Source: Gelidibacter gilvus | GTDB lineage: Bacteria; Bacteroidota; Bacteroidia; Flavobacteriales; Flavobacteriaceae | NCBI RefSeq assembly: GCF_004115975.1 | Contig: NZ_SDDZ01000014.1 | Span: 1 to 64,000 of the forward strand | Direction of reading: 5' to 3' | Length of the DNA: 64,000 bases | In this document: piece after piece, positions 44,255 through 53,520 of the stretch | Position numbering within the stretch: the stretch's first letter is position 1 | Layout of the letters: each line of letters opens with the position of its first letter | Position numbers and translations under genes: made by a program | Notes under the pieces: generated by a model | Databases searched by the model: none | Told to the model about the DNA's origin: nothing | Seen by the model: only the letters and a program-made list of their open reading frames with translations

Positions 44255-44721
44255 GGAAAATCTCTAAATTATTTAAATTTAAATTGATAGACGTATATGT
44301 TTATAGGATGCAGTGTCCTGAACATTTTCAATATGAAAACTTTCCTTATGTAGTCGAAAAGATAAAGGTTTCGAGAAATAAAACTAAATATTACATAGCA
44401 AATGAGAATTTAACGATACATGAAAGCTATTTATACCAACGTACTTTTTTGTTGAGGTTATTAAAAATATCAGGCCCAGTGATTGGTGATTGCTATACAA
44501 ATATAAAATATAGAGGACAATCTATTTATCCATTCGTCATTAATTATATTGCCAATGACGTCATTGAAGCAACTAAAAAGGATGTTTTTATTATTGTAAA
44601 TTCTAATAATTTCAGCTCGATAAAAGGTATTGAAAAGGCTGGATTTAAAAAATATGCTGAGATAAAGGCAAAAAGATGGTTAGTTTGGTACCATAGAAAA
44701 CACATAATTCTTATGAAATAA
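44251..44721 (+). CDS. GNAT-like N-acetyltransferase, 156 aa
   Basis: The pattern ISGPVIGDCYTNIKYRGQSI, IYPFVINYIANDVIEATKKD and VNSNNFSSIKGIEKAGFKKY matches the acetyl-CoA-binding core and final strands of GNAT enzymes. The P-loop (YRGQSIY) is a loose form of the usual RxxGxG/A. It overlaps the FemAB-like gene by 4 bases and precedes a GT4 by 7 bp. It probably acetylates an amino-sugar or an added amino acid. Confidence 0.72.
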   Translation: MRKISKLFKFKLIDVYVYRMQCPEHFQYENFPYVVEKIKVSRNKTKYYIANENLTIHESYLYQRTFLLRLLKISGPVIGDCYTNIKYRGQSIYPFVINYIANDVIEATKKDVFIIVNSNNFSSIKGIEKAGFKKYAEIKAKRWLVWYHRKHIILMK

Positions 44722-44728
44722 TGACTTT

Positions 44729-45871
44729 ATGAAACTCGCCATTTTTACATTAGTTCAGCACAGTTTTAAAGAGGGTCAGTATTATGGCTATGCACCTTAT
44801 ATCAATGAAATGAACCTATGGGGCAATTACGCTGACGAGGTAATTGTACTAGGCATTAAAAAGCCATCTAATGAGGTGGATGGCATAGAAACCGCTTATC
44901 ATCATCCAAAGTTAAAATTTGTTCCAGTACCAAATTTTAATATTTTAGGGATGGCATCCGTTTTTAAAACACTAATTAAAGTACCCTATATTTTTATAAA
45001 ATGTGTGCAGGTGATGCGTCAAGCTGATCATATCCATTTAAGATGTCCTGCCAATGTAAGTTTGGTGGCTTGTTTTGCCCAAATCTTTTTCCCAAGCAAA
45101 AGGAAATCGACCAAATATGCCGGCAATTGGGATCCGAATAGCAATCAACCATGGACCTACCGTTTGCAACAGGCCATTTTACGTAACACCTTTTTAACTC
45201 GGAATATGCAGGTATTAGTGTATGGTGAATGGCCTAACGAAACTAAGAACATTCAACCTTTTATCTCTGCTACTTATTATGAAAGTGAAAAAATAGCGTT
45301 TCAGCCTAAAGATTATACCCAGCCTTTAAGTTTTGTTTTTGCGGGAGCCTTAGTTGTAGGCAAGCGTCCTTTATTGACCATTCAGATTATTGAAGCCTTG
45401 CATCAAAAAGGAATTCCAGTAATATTGCATATGTACGGAGATGGACCGTTAATGCCAGAACTGCAAGATTATATTACGAGGAACAGATTGGAATCGGTAG
45501 TTTCCTTATACGGCAACCAGGACAAAAGTGTGGTCAAAGCCACATTAATGGACGCTCATTTCAATATTTTGCCATCCAAAAGTGAGGGCTGGCCAAAAGC
45601 GGTGGCTGAAGGGATGTTTTTTGGATGCATTCCCATTGCTACCCCGGTTTCCTGTGTTGGTTGGATGCTTGGCGAAGGTACGCGAGGTATCTTAATTGAA
45701 CCCGATTTGGAAACCGCAGTGTCCCAGATTGTGACTGCTTTAAAAAACGCCGATTTGGATGTCATGGCGAAGGCAGCATTGGATTGGTCGCAACAGTACA
45801 CGTTTGATCGTTTGGAGGAGGATATTAAGGAGGTGTTATCCCCTAAATCCCCGAAGGGGACTTTTGGTTGA
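44729..45871 (+). CDS. Glycosyltransferase family 4, 380 aa
   Basis: KLAIFTLVQHSFKEGQYYGY opens the acceptor domain, FVFAGALVVGKRPLLTIQII opens the donor domain near 200, and the segment PSKSEGWPKAVAEGMFFGCI gives the EX7E-like donor site. The last dozen codons (EVLSPKSPKGTFG) are encoded by a repeat: CCCCTAAATCCCCGAAGGGG contains a TCCCC/GGGGA hairpin and is echoed at about 46533-46553. The original C-terminus may therefore have been replaced. It ends the long coupled operon that starts at neuB. Confidence 0.9.
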   Translation: MKLAIFTLVQHSFKEGQYYGYAPYINEMNLWGNYADEVIVLGIKKPSNEVDGIETAYHHPKLKFVPVPNFNILGMASVFKTLIKVPYIFIKCVQVMRQADHIHLRCPANVSLVACFAQIFFPSKRKSTKYAGNWDPNSNQPWTYRLQQAILRNTFLTRNMQVLVYGEWPNETKNIQPFISATYYESEKIAFQPKDYTQPLSFVFAGALVVGKRPLLTIQIIEALHQKGIPVILHMYGDGPLMPELQDYITRNRLESVVSLYGNQDKSVVKATLMDAHFNILPSKSEGWPKAVAEGMFFGCIPIATPVSCVGWMLGEGTRGILIEPDLETAVSQIVTALKNADLDVMAKAALDWSQQYTFDRLEEDIKEVLSPKSPKGTFG

Positions 45872-46898
45872 TGACGGATTAAGAATTAGGGAGATTGATG
45901 ATTGCTGATTGACGATTGATGATTGATGATTGATGATTTTTGAAATTTAATGCTTCAATGAAATTGGTCAGACGACAGACTATCAGATTTCATAGATTAA
46001 AATAAAAGCCATAAATAGATCAGTGAAATCCAGCTTCCCGGCTTTCAGGTCAGCAAGATCAGCGTCACCCGCCTTGAACGGACGGGCAGTTCAGCGTTCT
46101 ATAATAAATCTGGCGGATGATTGATGACAACAGTCGGTAGAAAGTGGAAATAAAAAAATCATTCCTAATTTTGACAATGAATTAATTAACTAAAAACGGT
46201 CAACTCTAAACAGGGAAGTATAATTAAGCATTGAAAATTTACGATATACGATTTTAGATTTACGAGGTGTGATTGTTGATTTTTGATTGATGATTGGATG
46301 ACTGTTAATTACAAAAGTTGATGACTATTTTTGACAATGAAAATTAATTAAAAACGGTCAACGCTAAACAGGGAAGTATAATTAAGCATTGAAAATATAC
46401 GATATACGATTTTAGATTTACGATGTGTGATTGTTGATTTTTGATTGATGAGTGCTAATTACAAAAGTTGATGACTGTTTTTGACAATGGAAATTAATTA
46501 AAAATGGTCAACGCTAAACAGGGAAGTATAACTTGCCCGAAGGGGACTTTTGGAATGTGAGTTGCTGGAGGATTCCGCATGCTGCGATTGGTCATTGCGA
46601 GGGTTACATGAAAGGAAGCACTGCTTTATTGAATGTACATAGCAAAGCTATCGACCGTGGCAATCTTTTGATTGTGAGTCCGAGACTTGGTTGTTGAGCG
46701 AAGTTTTGAGTAGTGTCTGATGGTCTACTTAACTTGATTCCTTGTTCGAACCTAAAGATTGCTTCGTCCTGCGTCCTCGCAATGACGCTATTGGGTTGGG
46801 CTCGGAATGACGCTCGGGTGGAGAGCTCGCAATGATGTCTCTTGCTTACAAGCCAATCGCCCAATAAACAATAATAAATAACAATAAAGAAAAGGTAA
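45872..46898. repeat. 1-kb repeat block inside the glycan locus
   Basis: It begins with C-poor words (GATTGATGATTGCTGATTG) directly after the stop codon. From about 46165 to 46535 a tandem repeat of roughly 150-158 bp occurs. Its markers are CGGTCAACTCTAAACAGGG (46197), CGGTCAACGCTAAACAGGG (46355) and TGGTCAACGCTAAACAGGG (46505), followed by ACGATATACGATTTTAG in the first two. An inverse CATTGCGAGG word (GATTGCTTCGTCCTGCGTCC) is at about 46757-46788. No gene is seen. The promoter of the next gene should lie near 46850-46890, but I could not identify one. Confidence 0.82.
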
Positions 46899-47972
46899 AT
46901 GCGTGTACTGCAATTGATAGATAGTTTAGATGCGGGTGGGGCGGAGCGGATGGCGGTCAATATTGCCAACGTGCTGTCTGAATCTGTTGAACGTTCTTAC
47001 CTATGTGCAACACGACGGGAAGGGTTATTGAAAGACGCAATCGCATCGAACGTTTCATATTTGTTTTTGGATAAGCAACGTAAGTTGGACTGGCCTGCTA
47101 TGATCAAGTTGAGGCGGTATATTCTCAAAGAAAAAATTGACATTATCCATGCCCATTCTACCTCCTTTTTTATGGCGACGCTTATGAAGTGGCTAATTCC
47201 TGGACTAAAAATAGTTTGGCACGACCATTATGGAAACAGTAGCTATTTGGAAGAACGGAAGTATGGTGTGCTCAAATTATGCTCAAGGTCTTTTTCACTG
47301 ATTTTAAGTGTGAATAGCGTACTGGAAACTTGGGCAAAAACTAATTTGAACGGCGACGAGGTGGCTTATTTGCCTAATTTTGCCATTCAGGAAACGGTAA
47401 TATCTCAAGTAACCGAATTGAAAGGTGTCGCAGGAAAACGAATCCTGTGTTTGGCAAATTTAAGAGAACAAAAGGATCATCATAATCTTTTACAAGCTTT
47501 TAAATTGGTTGGTAATCATCACTCTGATTGGACTTTGCACTGTGTGGGTCAGGATTTTAAAGATGCCTATTCTGAGTCGGTGTATCAACTGGTAACGGAA
47601 TTGGATTTAGAAGAACAGGTCTTTTTTTACGGCAGCTGTCCAGATTCAAGTGCTATTATCAAACAAGCTGATATTGGCGTTTTATCGTCTTCCTCAGAGG
47701 GCTTACCTTTAGCATTATTGGAATACGGACTGGGCCAGTTGCCTATTGTAGCTACCAATGTGGGGGATAGTACGAGTGTGTTACCTGAAGCCTGCCGTGA
47801 GTTTTTAGTAGCGCCAAACCATCCTGAACATTTGGCGGAACGAATAATGGTTTTGATTTCTGACGACTATTTGCGAGAAACAACTGGGAAGGTGATTAAC
47901 CAGCATGTATTGGAGCATTTCTCGGCAATGGCGGTTAATGATAAATTGATGTCGTATTACTCCCAACTCTAA
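46899..47972 (+). CDS. Glycosyltransferase family 4, 357 aa
   Basis: VLQLIDSLDAGGAERMAVNI at 3-22 is the classic GT4 opening. IDIIHAHSTSFFMATLMKWL, HDHYGNSSY and RILCLANLREQKDHHNLLQA near 180 follow. The donor site SSSSEGLPLALLEYGLGQLP has the EX7E pair. AAAGAAAAGGTAAAT immediately before the ATG is a weak ribosome-binding site. It opens the last module of the locus. Confidence 0.93.
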   Translation: MRVLQLIDSLDAGGAERMAVNIANVLSESVERSYLCATRREGLLKDAIASNVSYLFLDKQRKLDWPAMIKLRRYILKEKIDIIHAHSTSFFMATLMKWLIPGLKIVWHDHYGNSSYLEERKYGVLKLCSRSFSLILSVNSVLETWAKTNLNGDEVAYLPNFAIQETVISQVTELKGVAGKRILCLANLREQKDHHNLLQAFKLVGNHHSDWTLHCVGQDFKDAYSESVYQLVTELDLEEQVFFYGSCPDSSAIIKQADIGVLSSSSEGLPLALLEYGLGQLPIVATNVGDSTSVLPEACREFLVAPNHPEHLAERIMVLISDDYLRETTGKVINQHVLEHFSAMAVNDKLMSYYSQL

Positions 47973-48011
47973 AAAAAACTCTATTTTGCAAGCCCTTGAC
48001 ACTTTAGTCCT

Positions 48012-49403
48012 ATGAGCGCCAAACAACGCTATCGTTACCGGTTTACCAATGATGCCTATGTGGCCTTGATCGTGTTGCACATCATTATGGGCATTTTTAT
48101 TAACGTGATCCCGGATTTTTCAAAATTGTATTTTACTGTGGTTTGTTTGTTTTTCATCTTCAAAATTATTGTGGCTCCAAAACATGAGAAGGTGATTTGG
48201 GTGTTATTTGGTGCCACTTATATTGTCGCTTCAGAATCTCTTTTTAGAATGACCGGAGGCGGTCTGTTTTATGAATTCTCTAAGTATTTTGTCATTTTAT
48301 TGATGGGGATGGGGATGTTTTATGATGGCCTTTCTGGAAAAGGCTATCCCTATTTTATCTATCTCATTCTCTTGGTTCCAGCGGTATTGGTGGCTTCGAC
48401 TACTTTGGGTTATGACCTTAATTTTAGGACCAGTGTCGCTTTTGTATTAAGCGGCCCCGTGTGCTTAGGGGTTTCCGCACTCTATTGTTACGATAAAAAA
48501 GTCAGTAAAGAGGTCTTGTTGCAGATTGTAGCGTGTATTAGTTACCCCATTATCGCCATGACCACCCATATTTTCTTATACAACCCAAGTGTTAGGGAGG
48601 TGCTAACATCAACAGGATCGAGTTTTGCCACTTCTGGAGGATTTGGCCCTAATCAGGTTTCCACTCTGTTGGGCTTGGGGATGTTTGCCTTAACCGTACG
48701 GTTTTTTATGAAATCGCCCGGTTTGTTTTTAAAACTTTTTAATTTATTCCTCTTGGTGGCCATATCGTTTAGGGCCTTGGTTACTTTAAGTAGAGGTGGC
48801 GTATTTGGAGCCATAATAATGATTTTTGCGTTCTTGGTGGTTTATTATGGCAGTGCCAAATACCGACAGAAACAACAGATTATTGTTTCCGTTTTATTGT
48901 TGGTTTTTGTAGGATTCATTACATGGGGAATCAGTTTGAATCAATCGAGTGGTCTAGTGGGAAACCGTTATGCCAATGAAGATGCGATAGGCCGTGAAAA
49001 GGCCGATATGTCCACTGGTCGTGTGGAGCTCTTTGTCCATGAGTTTGCCGGCTTTCAAGAGCATCCGTTTGTCGGGGTTGGGGCCAGTGGGATGAAACAG
49101 GAACGGCTTATATCAGAGGGCACGGTTATCGCATCCCACAATGAAATCAGCCGTTTGCTTTCTGAACACGGGATGCTTGGGGTTATTATATTAATGATCC
49201 TTATTTTAAAACCTTTGGATTTTAGAAGCAGAAATCGGAACAATATCTTTTTTTATTCGTTTCTGGCCTTTTGGTTTGCCACCATCAATCACTCAGCCAT
49301 GCGTATTGCCGCACCCGCTTTTTTATATGGATTATCACTTTTACACGTCACCAATGAAAAACCTCCTCTACGTCGGAAACCATCTCCAAAACTCACAGAC
49401 TAA
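48012..49403 (+). CDS. O-antigen ligase/polymerase-type membrane protein (WaaL/Wzy), 463 aa
   Basis: About twelve hydrophobic segments are visible. A central region (SGGFGPNQVSTLLGLGMFAL, then RALVTLSRGGVFGAIIM near 255-270) and a large periplasmic loop with HPFVGVGASGM and SHNEISRLLSEHGMLGVIIL fit the Wzy_C/O-antigen ligase superfamily. Since the locus has an ABC exporter, ligase (WaaL-like) is favoured over polymerase, but sequence alone does not separate the two. Its last 50 bp overlap the next gene's 5' end. Confidence 0.85.
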   Translation: MSAKQRYRYRFTNDAYVALIVLHIIMGIFINVIPDFSKLYFTVVCLFFIFKIIVAPKHEKVIWVLFGATYIVASESLFRMTGGGLFYEFSKYFVILLMGMGMFYDGLSGKGYPYFIYLILLVPAVLVASTTLGYDLNFRTSVAFVLSGPVCLGVSALYCYDKKVSKEVLLQIVACISYPIIAMTTHIFLYNPSVREVLTSTGSSFATSGGFGPNQVSTLLGLGMFALTVRFFMKSPGLFLKLFNLFLLVAISFRALVTLSRGGVFGAIIMIFAFLVVYYGSAKYRQKQQIIVSVLLLVFVGFITWGISLNQSSGLVGNRYANEDAIGREKADMSTGRVELFVHEFAGFQEHPFVGVGASGMKQERLISEGTVIASHNEISRLLSEHGMLGVIILMILILKPLDFRSRNRNNIFFYSFLAFWFATINHSAMRIAAPAFLYGLSLLHVTNEKPPLRRKPSPKLTD

Positions 49404-50388
49404 TCTTAGTTACAGTGCTGTTTTAGGGCCTTTGTTGGAGCAAAGTGGCTATTCGGTGTGTTATACTTCCAGCAAGATCAATAAATTTTTTCGGCTTTTG
49501 GACATGTTATGGACAACGTTTAGAGTTTGTAAACGCACAGATCTTGTTTTAATAGATACCTACAGCACCCAGAATTTTTATTATGCAGTTTTAGTCAGTT
49601 CATTATGTCGGGTATTGAAGCTGCGATATGTTCCGATTCTTCATGGCGGGAATTTACCAAACCGGTTAAAAAATTCACCTAAATTGTCTAAAAGGCTTTT
49701 TGAACATGCTTACGCGAATGTGTCTCCGTCTTTGTATTTAAAGGAAAGCTTTGAAGCGTTTGGGTATCAGAATGTGGTTTATATTCCCAATACTATTAGT
49801 CTAGAGAATTATCCATTACACAAAAAAAACTATGATACGCCCCGACTTTTATGGGTGCGCTCTTTTTCTGAAATATATAATCCTGCCTTGGCGGTCAAGG
49901 TGTTGCAGGAGCTTAGGCTACGAGGGGTTGATGCCAGTTTGTGTATGGTGGGTCCGGATACAGATGGCAGCTTGGCTGAGGTTAAAGCCTTGACTGAACG
50001 GCTAAATGTGAGTGTTACTTTTACTGGAAAACTCAAAAAGACAGAATGGATTGCACTTAGCAAAGACTATAATGTATTTATCAATACCACTAATTTTGAT
50101 AATATGCCAGTAAGTGTGATTGAAGCTATGGCGCTGGGACTGCCTGTGGTATCGACCAATGTTGGTGGGATGCCGTATTTGATTGAACATGGGGTTGATG
50201 GGGTTTTGGTGGCTCCTAATGATAAGGTGGCTATGTCGGATGCGATTTGTTCGGTTTTTGAGGATGTGGATCGGACGGAGGCAATGGCTGCTAAGGCGAG
50301 GGAGAAGGTGGAGGAGTTTGATTGGGAGAAGGTGAGAGGGCTTTGGGAGGAGTTGTTGAGAGAGGGAGGATTGAAGATTTTTGATTAG
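49354..50388 (+). CDS. Glycosyltransferase family 4, 344 aa
   Basis: MKNLLYVGNHLQNSQTNLSY, VPILHGGNLPNRLKNSPKLS, LLWVRSFSEIYNPALAVKVL and the donor-site segment NFDNMPVSVIEAMALGLPVV mark a GT-B enzyme. I choose ATG at 49354; the open frame extends upstream to 49276, but that would be a 26-residue extension buried in the ligase gene and lacking family features. The final codons (GGLKIFD) are written in the same GGATTGAAGATTTTTGA words that follow the AraC gene at 4.6 kb, so the repeat enters the coding region. Confidence 0.9.
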   Translation: MKNLLYVGNHLQNSQTNLSYSAVLGPLLEQSGYSVCYTSSKINKFFRLLDMLWTTFRVCKRTDLVLIDTYSTQNFYYAVLVSSLCRVLKLRYVPILHGGNLPNRLKNSPKLSKRLFEHAYANVSPSLYLKESFEAFGYQNVVYIPNTISLENYPLHKKNYDTPRLLWVRSFSEIYNPALAVKVLQELRLRGVDASLCMVGPDTDGSLAEVKALTERLNVSVTFTGKLKKTEWIALSKDYNVFINTTNFDNMPVSVIEAMALGLPVVSTNVGGMPYLIEHGVDGVLVAPNDKVAMSDAICSVFEDVDRTEAMAAKAREKVEEFDWEKVRGLWEELLREGGLKIFD

Positions 50389-50736
50389 TGATTGATGATT
50401 GATGATTAACGATTAACGATTGATGATTGATGATTGATGATTGATGATTTGTGATTAAAAAGGTATTAGGGATTTGGGATTAGTAAGATTGAGGATTAAC
50501 GATTGACGATTAACGACCCTCGCGAACGTGCCTCCCGCCAGAATGACCTGTCGGGCTGGTTTCGGTACGGGCGGGTTGAAGAATGTTGATTTTTGATAAC
50601 GAATAACGGTCAACACTAATCAAGGAAGTTCAGTGTGGTAGAAACTCAACTGAAACGAGAAACGAGAAACAAGGAACAAGGAACAAGGAACAAGAAACCT
50701 TTAATCCGTTGGTGTCCATTATAAAACCAATAAACA
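50389..50736. repeat. Low-complexity tail plus direct repeat A (copy 1)
   Basis: GATTGATGATTGATGATTAACG words follow the stop codon and run to about 50510. Then comes a segment of about 185 bp (50514-50702): the GC-rich palindromic element, GAAGAATGTTGATTTTTGAT, GGTCAACACTAATCAAGG, and tandem GAAACGAGAAACAAGGAAC words. It is matched at roughly 95 percent by 55298-55483 in the same orientation. Confidence 0.85.
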
Positions 50737-50767
50737 TTTGTAGAATTGTGCAGACTTAGTATCTTCG
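50737..50767 (+). promoter_or_regulatory. Promoter of the wcaJ-type gene
   Basis: TTTG (50737-50740), a 19-bp spacer and TATCTTCG (50760-50767) fit the Bacteroidota -33/-7 pattern with one mismatch in TAnnTTTG. It is 20 bp upstream of the ATG and lies in unique sequence just after the repeat. Confidence 0.5.
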
Positions 50768-50787
50768 CTTTAAGATTATTTTAACAA

Positions 50788-52179
50788 ATGGCTAAAAAAG
50801 GCATCCATTTTCAAGTTTCAGAGCGCAAACTGTTACTCCGTGGAATGGATTTGGTGATGGTGGTTTTGGGGTTATACTTGCTTGGCCTTTTTTTTGACTA
50901 CACTTACCTTGAAGTTTCCTGGGAAAATAGCGTAGCCGTAATTCTACTTTTGGTGTATTTGGCTATATTCGGGACGGTTTTTGAAATTTATGATTTGCAG
51001 AAATCGAGTCAGCTGGATGTGACGTTTCGAACCATTGTTCTCATGGTCTCTACAAGTGTGCTGTTCTATTTCCTGACGCCAATTTTAACGCCTTTCTTGC
51101 CGGAAAAGCGTCTGCAAATTGTTTATTTTTATCTGACCATAATCGTTTTTATATTTTTATGGCGGGTGGCCTATACGCGTTTGATTGCTTCACCCCGCTT
51201 TTATAAAAGAGTATTGTTGGTGGGGGAGGTTAGCTATGTGGAAGCTTTTGTCAATGCTCTGCGCCAATCCGATCCAAATTATAAAATTGTGGGGTTTATC
51301 GATTGTGAACTTCCAAAGGAACATCCTGTAAAGTATATGGGAATTCCGGAATTTGAGGCGGACAACTTGATGCAGACTCTTATTGATCATCAAATTTCTG
51401 AAGTGGTGGTGGCCAGCTTTAATACGGAGACGATTACTGCGGGAATCTACAGTGATCTCATGCAGCTCTTGGAACGGGGATTTACCATTAGGGAATATAC
51501 CCAGGTTTATGAGGAAATAACCCATCGGGTGCCCATTCAATTTGTTGGCAAGGATTTTTATAAATACTTCCCTTTTAGCCGAAGCAATCAAAATACCTTA
51601 TACCAGTTTTTTCATCGCATCTTTGACATCCTCTTTTCAGTTTTGGGATTGCTAGTGGGGATTATAATTTTGCCATTTCTCTTGATTGGGAATCTTTGCG
51701 GAAACAAGGGACCTTTGTTTTACCGACAGGAGCGGGTTGGGAAAAACGGGAGACTTTTTAACATTGTCAAACTAAGGAGTATGGTGGTTAATGCCGAGAC
51801 CAATGGCGCCAAATGGGCGGAAGTGAATGATGTGCGGATTACCAAATTCGGGATGTTTTTACGACGCAGTAGACTAGACGAAATCCCCCAGTTTTTTAAT
51901 ATCCTTAAAGGCGAGATGAGTGTCATCGGTCCCCGGCCGGAACGCCCGTTTTTTGTGGAAGAACTCGCCCGAACCATTCCCTTTTATGAAACCCGACACA
52001 TTGTTAAACCTGGTTTGACGGGGTGGGCACAGGTGAAAACACGGTATGGCGGGTCTGTTGATGAAAGCCTCGTGAAGTTGCAATATGATTTATTCTATAT
52101 TAAGCATCGCAGTGTATTTCTCGATTTGAATATTATGGTGAAGACCTTGAGTACGGTGGTTTTTTATAGAGGACAGTAG
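50788..52179 (+). CDS. Undecaprenyl-phosphate sugar phosphotransferase (WcaJ-type initiating enzyme), 463 aa
   Basis: Four to five N-terminal membrane segments (about 15-125) precede a CoA-binding-like Rossmann domain (RVLLVGEVSYVEAFVNALRQ near 140-250). A C-terminal bacterial sugar transferase domain follows (about 270-463): FYRQERVGKNGRLFNIVKLR, SRLDEIPQFFNILKGEMSVI, and GPRPERPFF. It loads the first sugar phosphate onto undecaprenyl phosphate on the cytoplasmic face, initiating the glycan. It has its own promoter and is flanked by repeats on both sides. Confidence 0.93.
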   Translation: MAKKGIHFQVSERKLLLRGMDLVMVVLGLYLLGLFFDYTYLEVSWENSVAVILLLVYLAIFGTVFEIYDLQKSSQLDVTFRTIVLMVSTSVLFYFLTPILTPFLPEKRLQIVYFYLTIIVFIFLWRVAYTRLIASPRFYKRVLLVGEVSYVEAFVNALRQSDPNYKIVGFIDCELPKEHPVKYMGIPEFEADNLMQTLIDHQISEVVVASFNTETITAGIYSDLMQLLERGFTIREYTQVYEEITHRVPIQFVGKDFYKYFPFSRSNQNTLYQFFHRIFDILFSVLGLLVGIIILPFLLIGNLCGNKGPLFYRQERVGKNGRLFNIVKLRSMVVNAETNGAKWAEVNDVRITKFGMFLRRSRLDEIPQFFNILKGEMSVIGPRPERPFFVEELARTIPFYETRHIVKPGLTGWAQVKTRYGGSVDESLVKLQYDLFYIKHRSVFLDLNIMVKTLSTVVFYRGQ

Positions 52180-53520
52180 GGGGAGGTATTAGGTATTTGG
52201 CATTAGGTATTAGGTTGTGGATAGGAGGTGGTAGAATGTGATTTTTATTGAAGATTAGTGATTTAAGATTGGGGATTGATGACCGATGACCGATGACTGA
52301 AGACTGAAGACATTCAGTTTTAAATTTGGTTAGATGAGTAGTTGATTAGCGATTGAAGATTAACGATTTTTGATTTTTGAAGTTTAGATTTGGAATGATT
52401 GTTAGATGAGGAGGTTGAAAATGAAATTGAAGTTGAAATTGAAGTTGAAGTTGCTTGCCCGTCCGTAGGGGGGAAGTTGAAATGGAAGTTGAAAAGGAAA
52501 ACTTTGGCTGCCGATTGTCTGCCCTTCTGCCTGCCAGTCCGAAGCTTTTGCGAAGGCTGGTAGATTTTGCGTAGGCGGGAAGACTACCAATTGAATACTG
52601 AATATCGAATTTTGAACACCGAATAATGAAGTTTTAAATTTGGCTAGAGGAGTGTTTGATTAGCGATTTTTGACCCGCCCGAACGTGCCTCCCGCCAGAA
52701 TGACCTGTCGGGCTGGCTTCGGTACGGGCGGGTTAACGATTTTTGATTTTTGAAGTTTAGATTTGGAATGATTGGTAGATGAGGAGGTTGAAAATGAAAT
52801 TGAAGTTGAAATTGAAGTTGCTTGCCCGTCCGTAGGCGGGAAATCGAAGTTGAAAAGGAAAACTTTGGCTGCCAGCTGCCGGCTGCCAACTGCTTGCCCG
52901 TCCGCCTGCCAGTCCAAAGTTTTTGCGAAGGCTGGTAGCTTTTGCGGAGGCGGGAATACCGCCAACTGAATATCGAATATCGAATTTTGGAACACCGAAT
53001 GATGAAGTTTTCAATTTAGCTAGATAAGTAGTTGATTAGCGATTGAAGATTAATGATTTTTAAGGTTTAGATTTGGAATGATTGGTAGATGAGGAAATTG
53101 AAGTTGAAAGCGAAGTTGAAATCGAAGTTGAAAAGGAAAACTTTGGCTGCCGACTGCCTGCCCGCCCGCCGGTAGGTGGATAGCTTTTGCGTAGGCGGGA
53201 AGACTACCAACTGAATCATGAAGTTTGGGTTTTGAATAATGGAAGGACGGCACGCGGATGACGCTGATTATACGGATTTTTACTGATTTTGTAGTGAATA
53301 TTTATGAGAACCTTCTCTGTGAAACTCTGTGATTGCTCAGTGAATCTCTGCGGAATAGAATGGAATGTATGTTGGAATATTGAATATCGAATACTTAATA
53401 TCGAATACTCAATCATGAAGTTTGAGTTGAACTGAACTGACAACACTCTCACCTCTCACCACTAATCCCTAATCCCTAATCCCAAATCCCTCATGCCTAA
53501 TGCCCCATGCCTATTTCCCC
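52180..53520. repeat. Repeat block with three tandem units of about 200-310 bp and a GC-rich palindrome
   Basis: GGTATTAGGTATTTGGCATT words follow the wcaJ stop. Three related units start near 52367, 52738 and 53053. Each has GAAGTTTAGATTTGGAATGA (or a variant), GAAATTGAAGTTGAAATTG-type triplet runs, GGAAAACTTTGGCTGCCG and TTTTGCGTAGGCGGGAA-type ends. Between units one and two is a palindromic element with ACCCGCCCG/CGGGCGGGT ends (52673-52681 with 52725-52733). The end of the block (53448-53520) has CTCACCTCTCACCACTAATC and TAATCCC words, the reverse complement of the tails found after plus-strand genes. Long frames through the triplet runs are not genes. Confidence 0.85.

Noticed and set aside
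49276-49353. N-terminal extension of the GT4 gene
   Set aside because: It lies inside the ligase/polymerase gene, lacks GT features, and ATG at 49354 gives a normal GT4 start.
52402-53253. Several minus-strand frames rich in Phe, Asn and Gln
   Set aside because: They arise from GAAGTTGAAATTG triplet repeats read in reverse and have no stable protein character.
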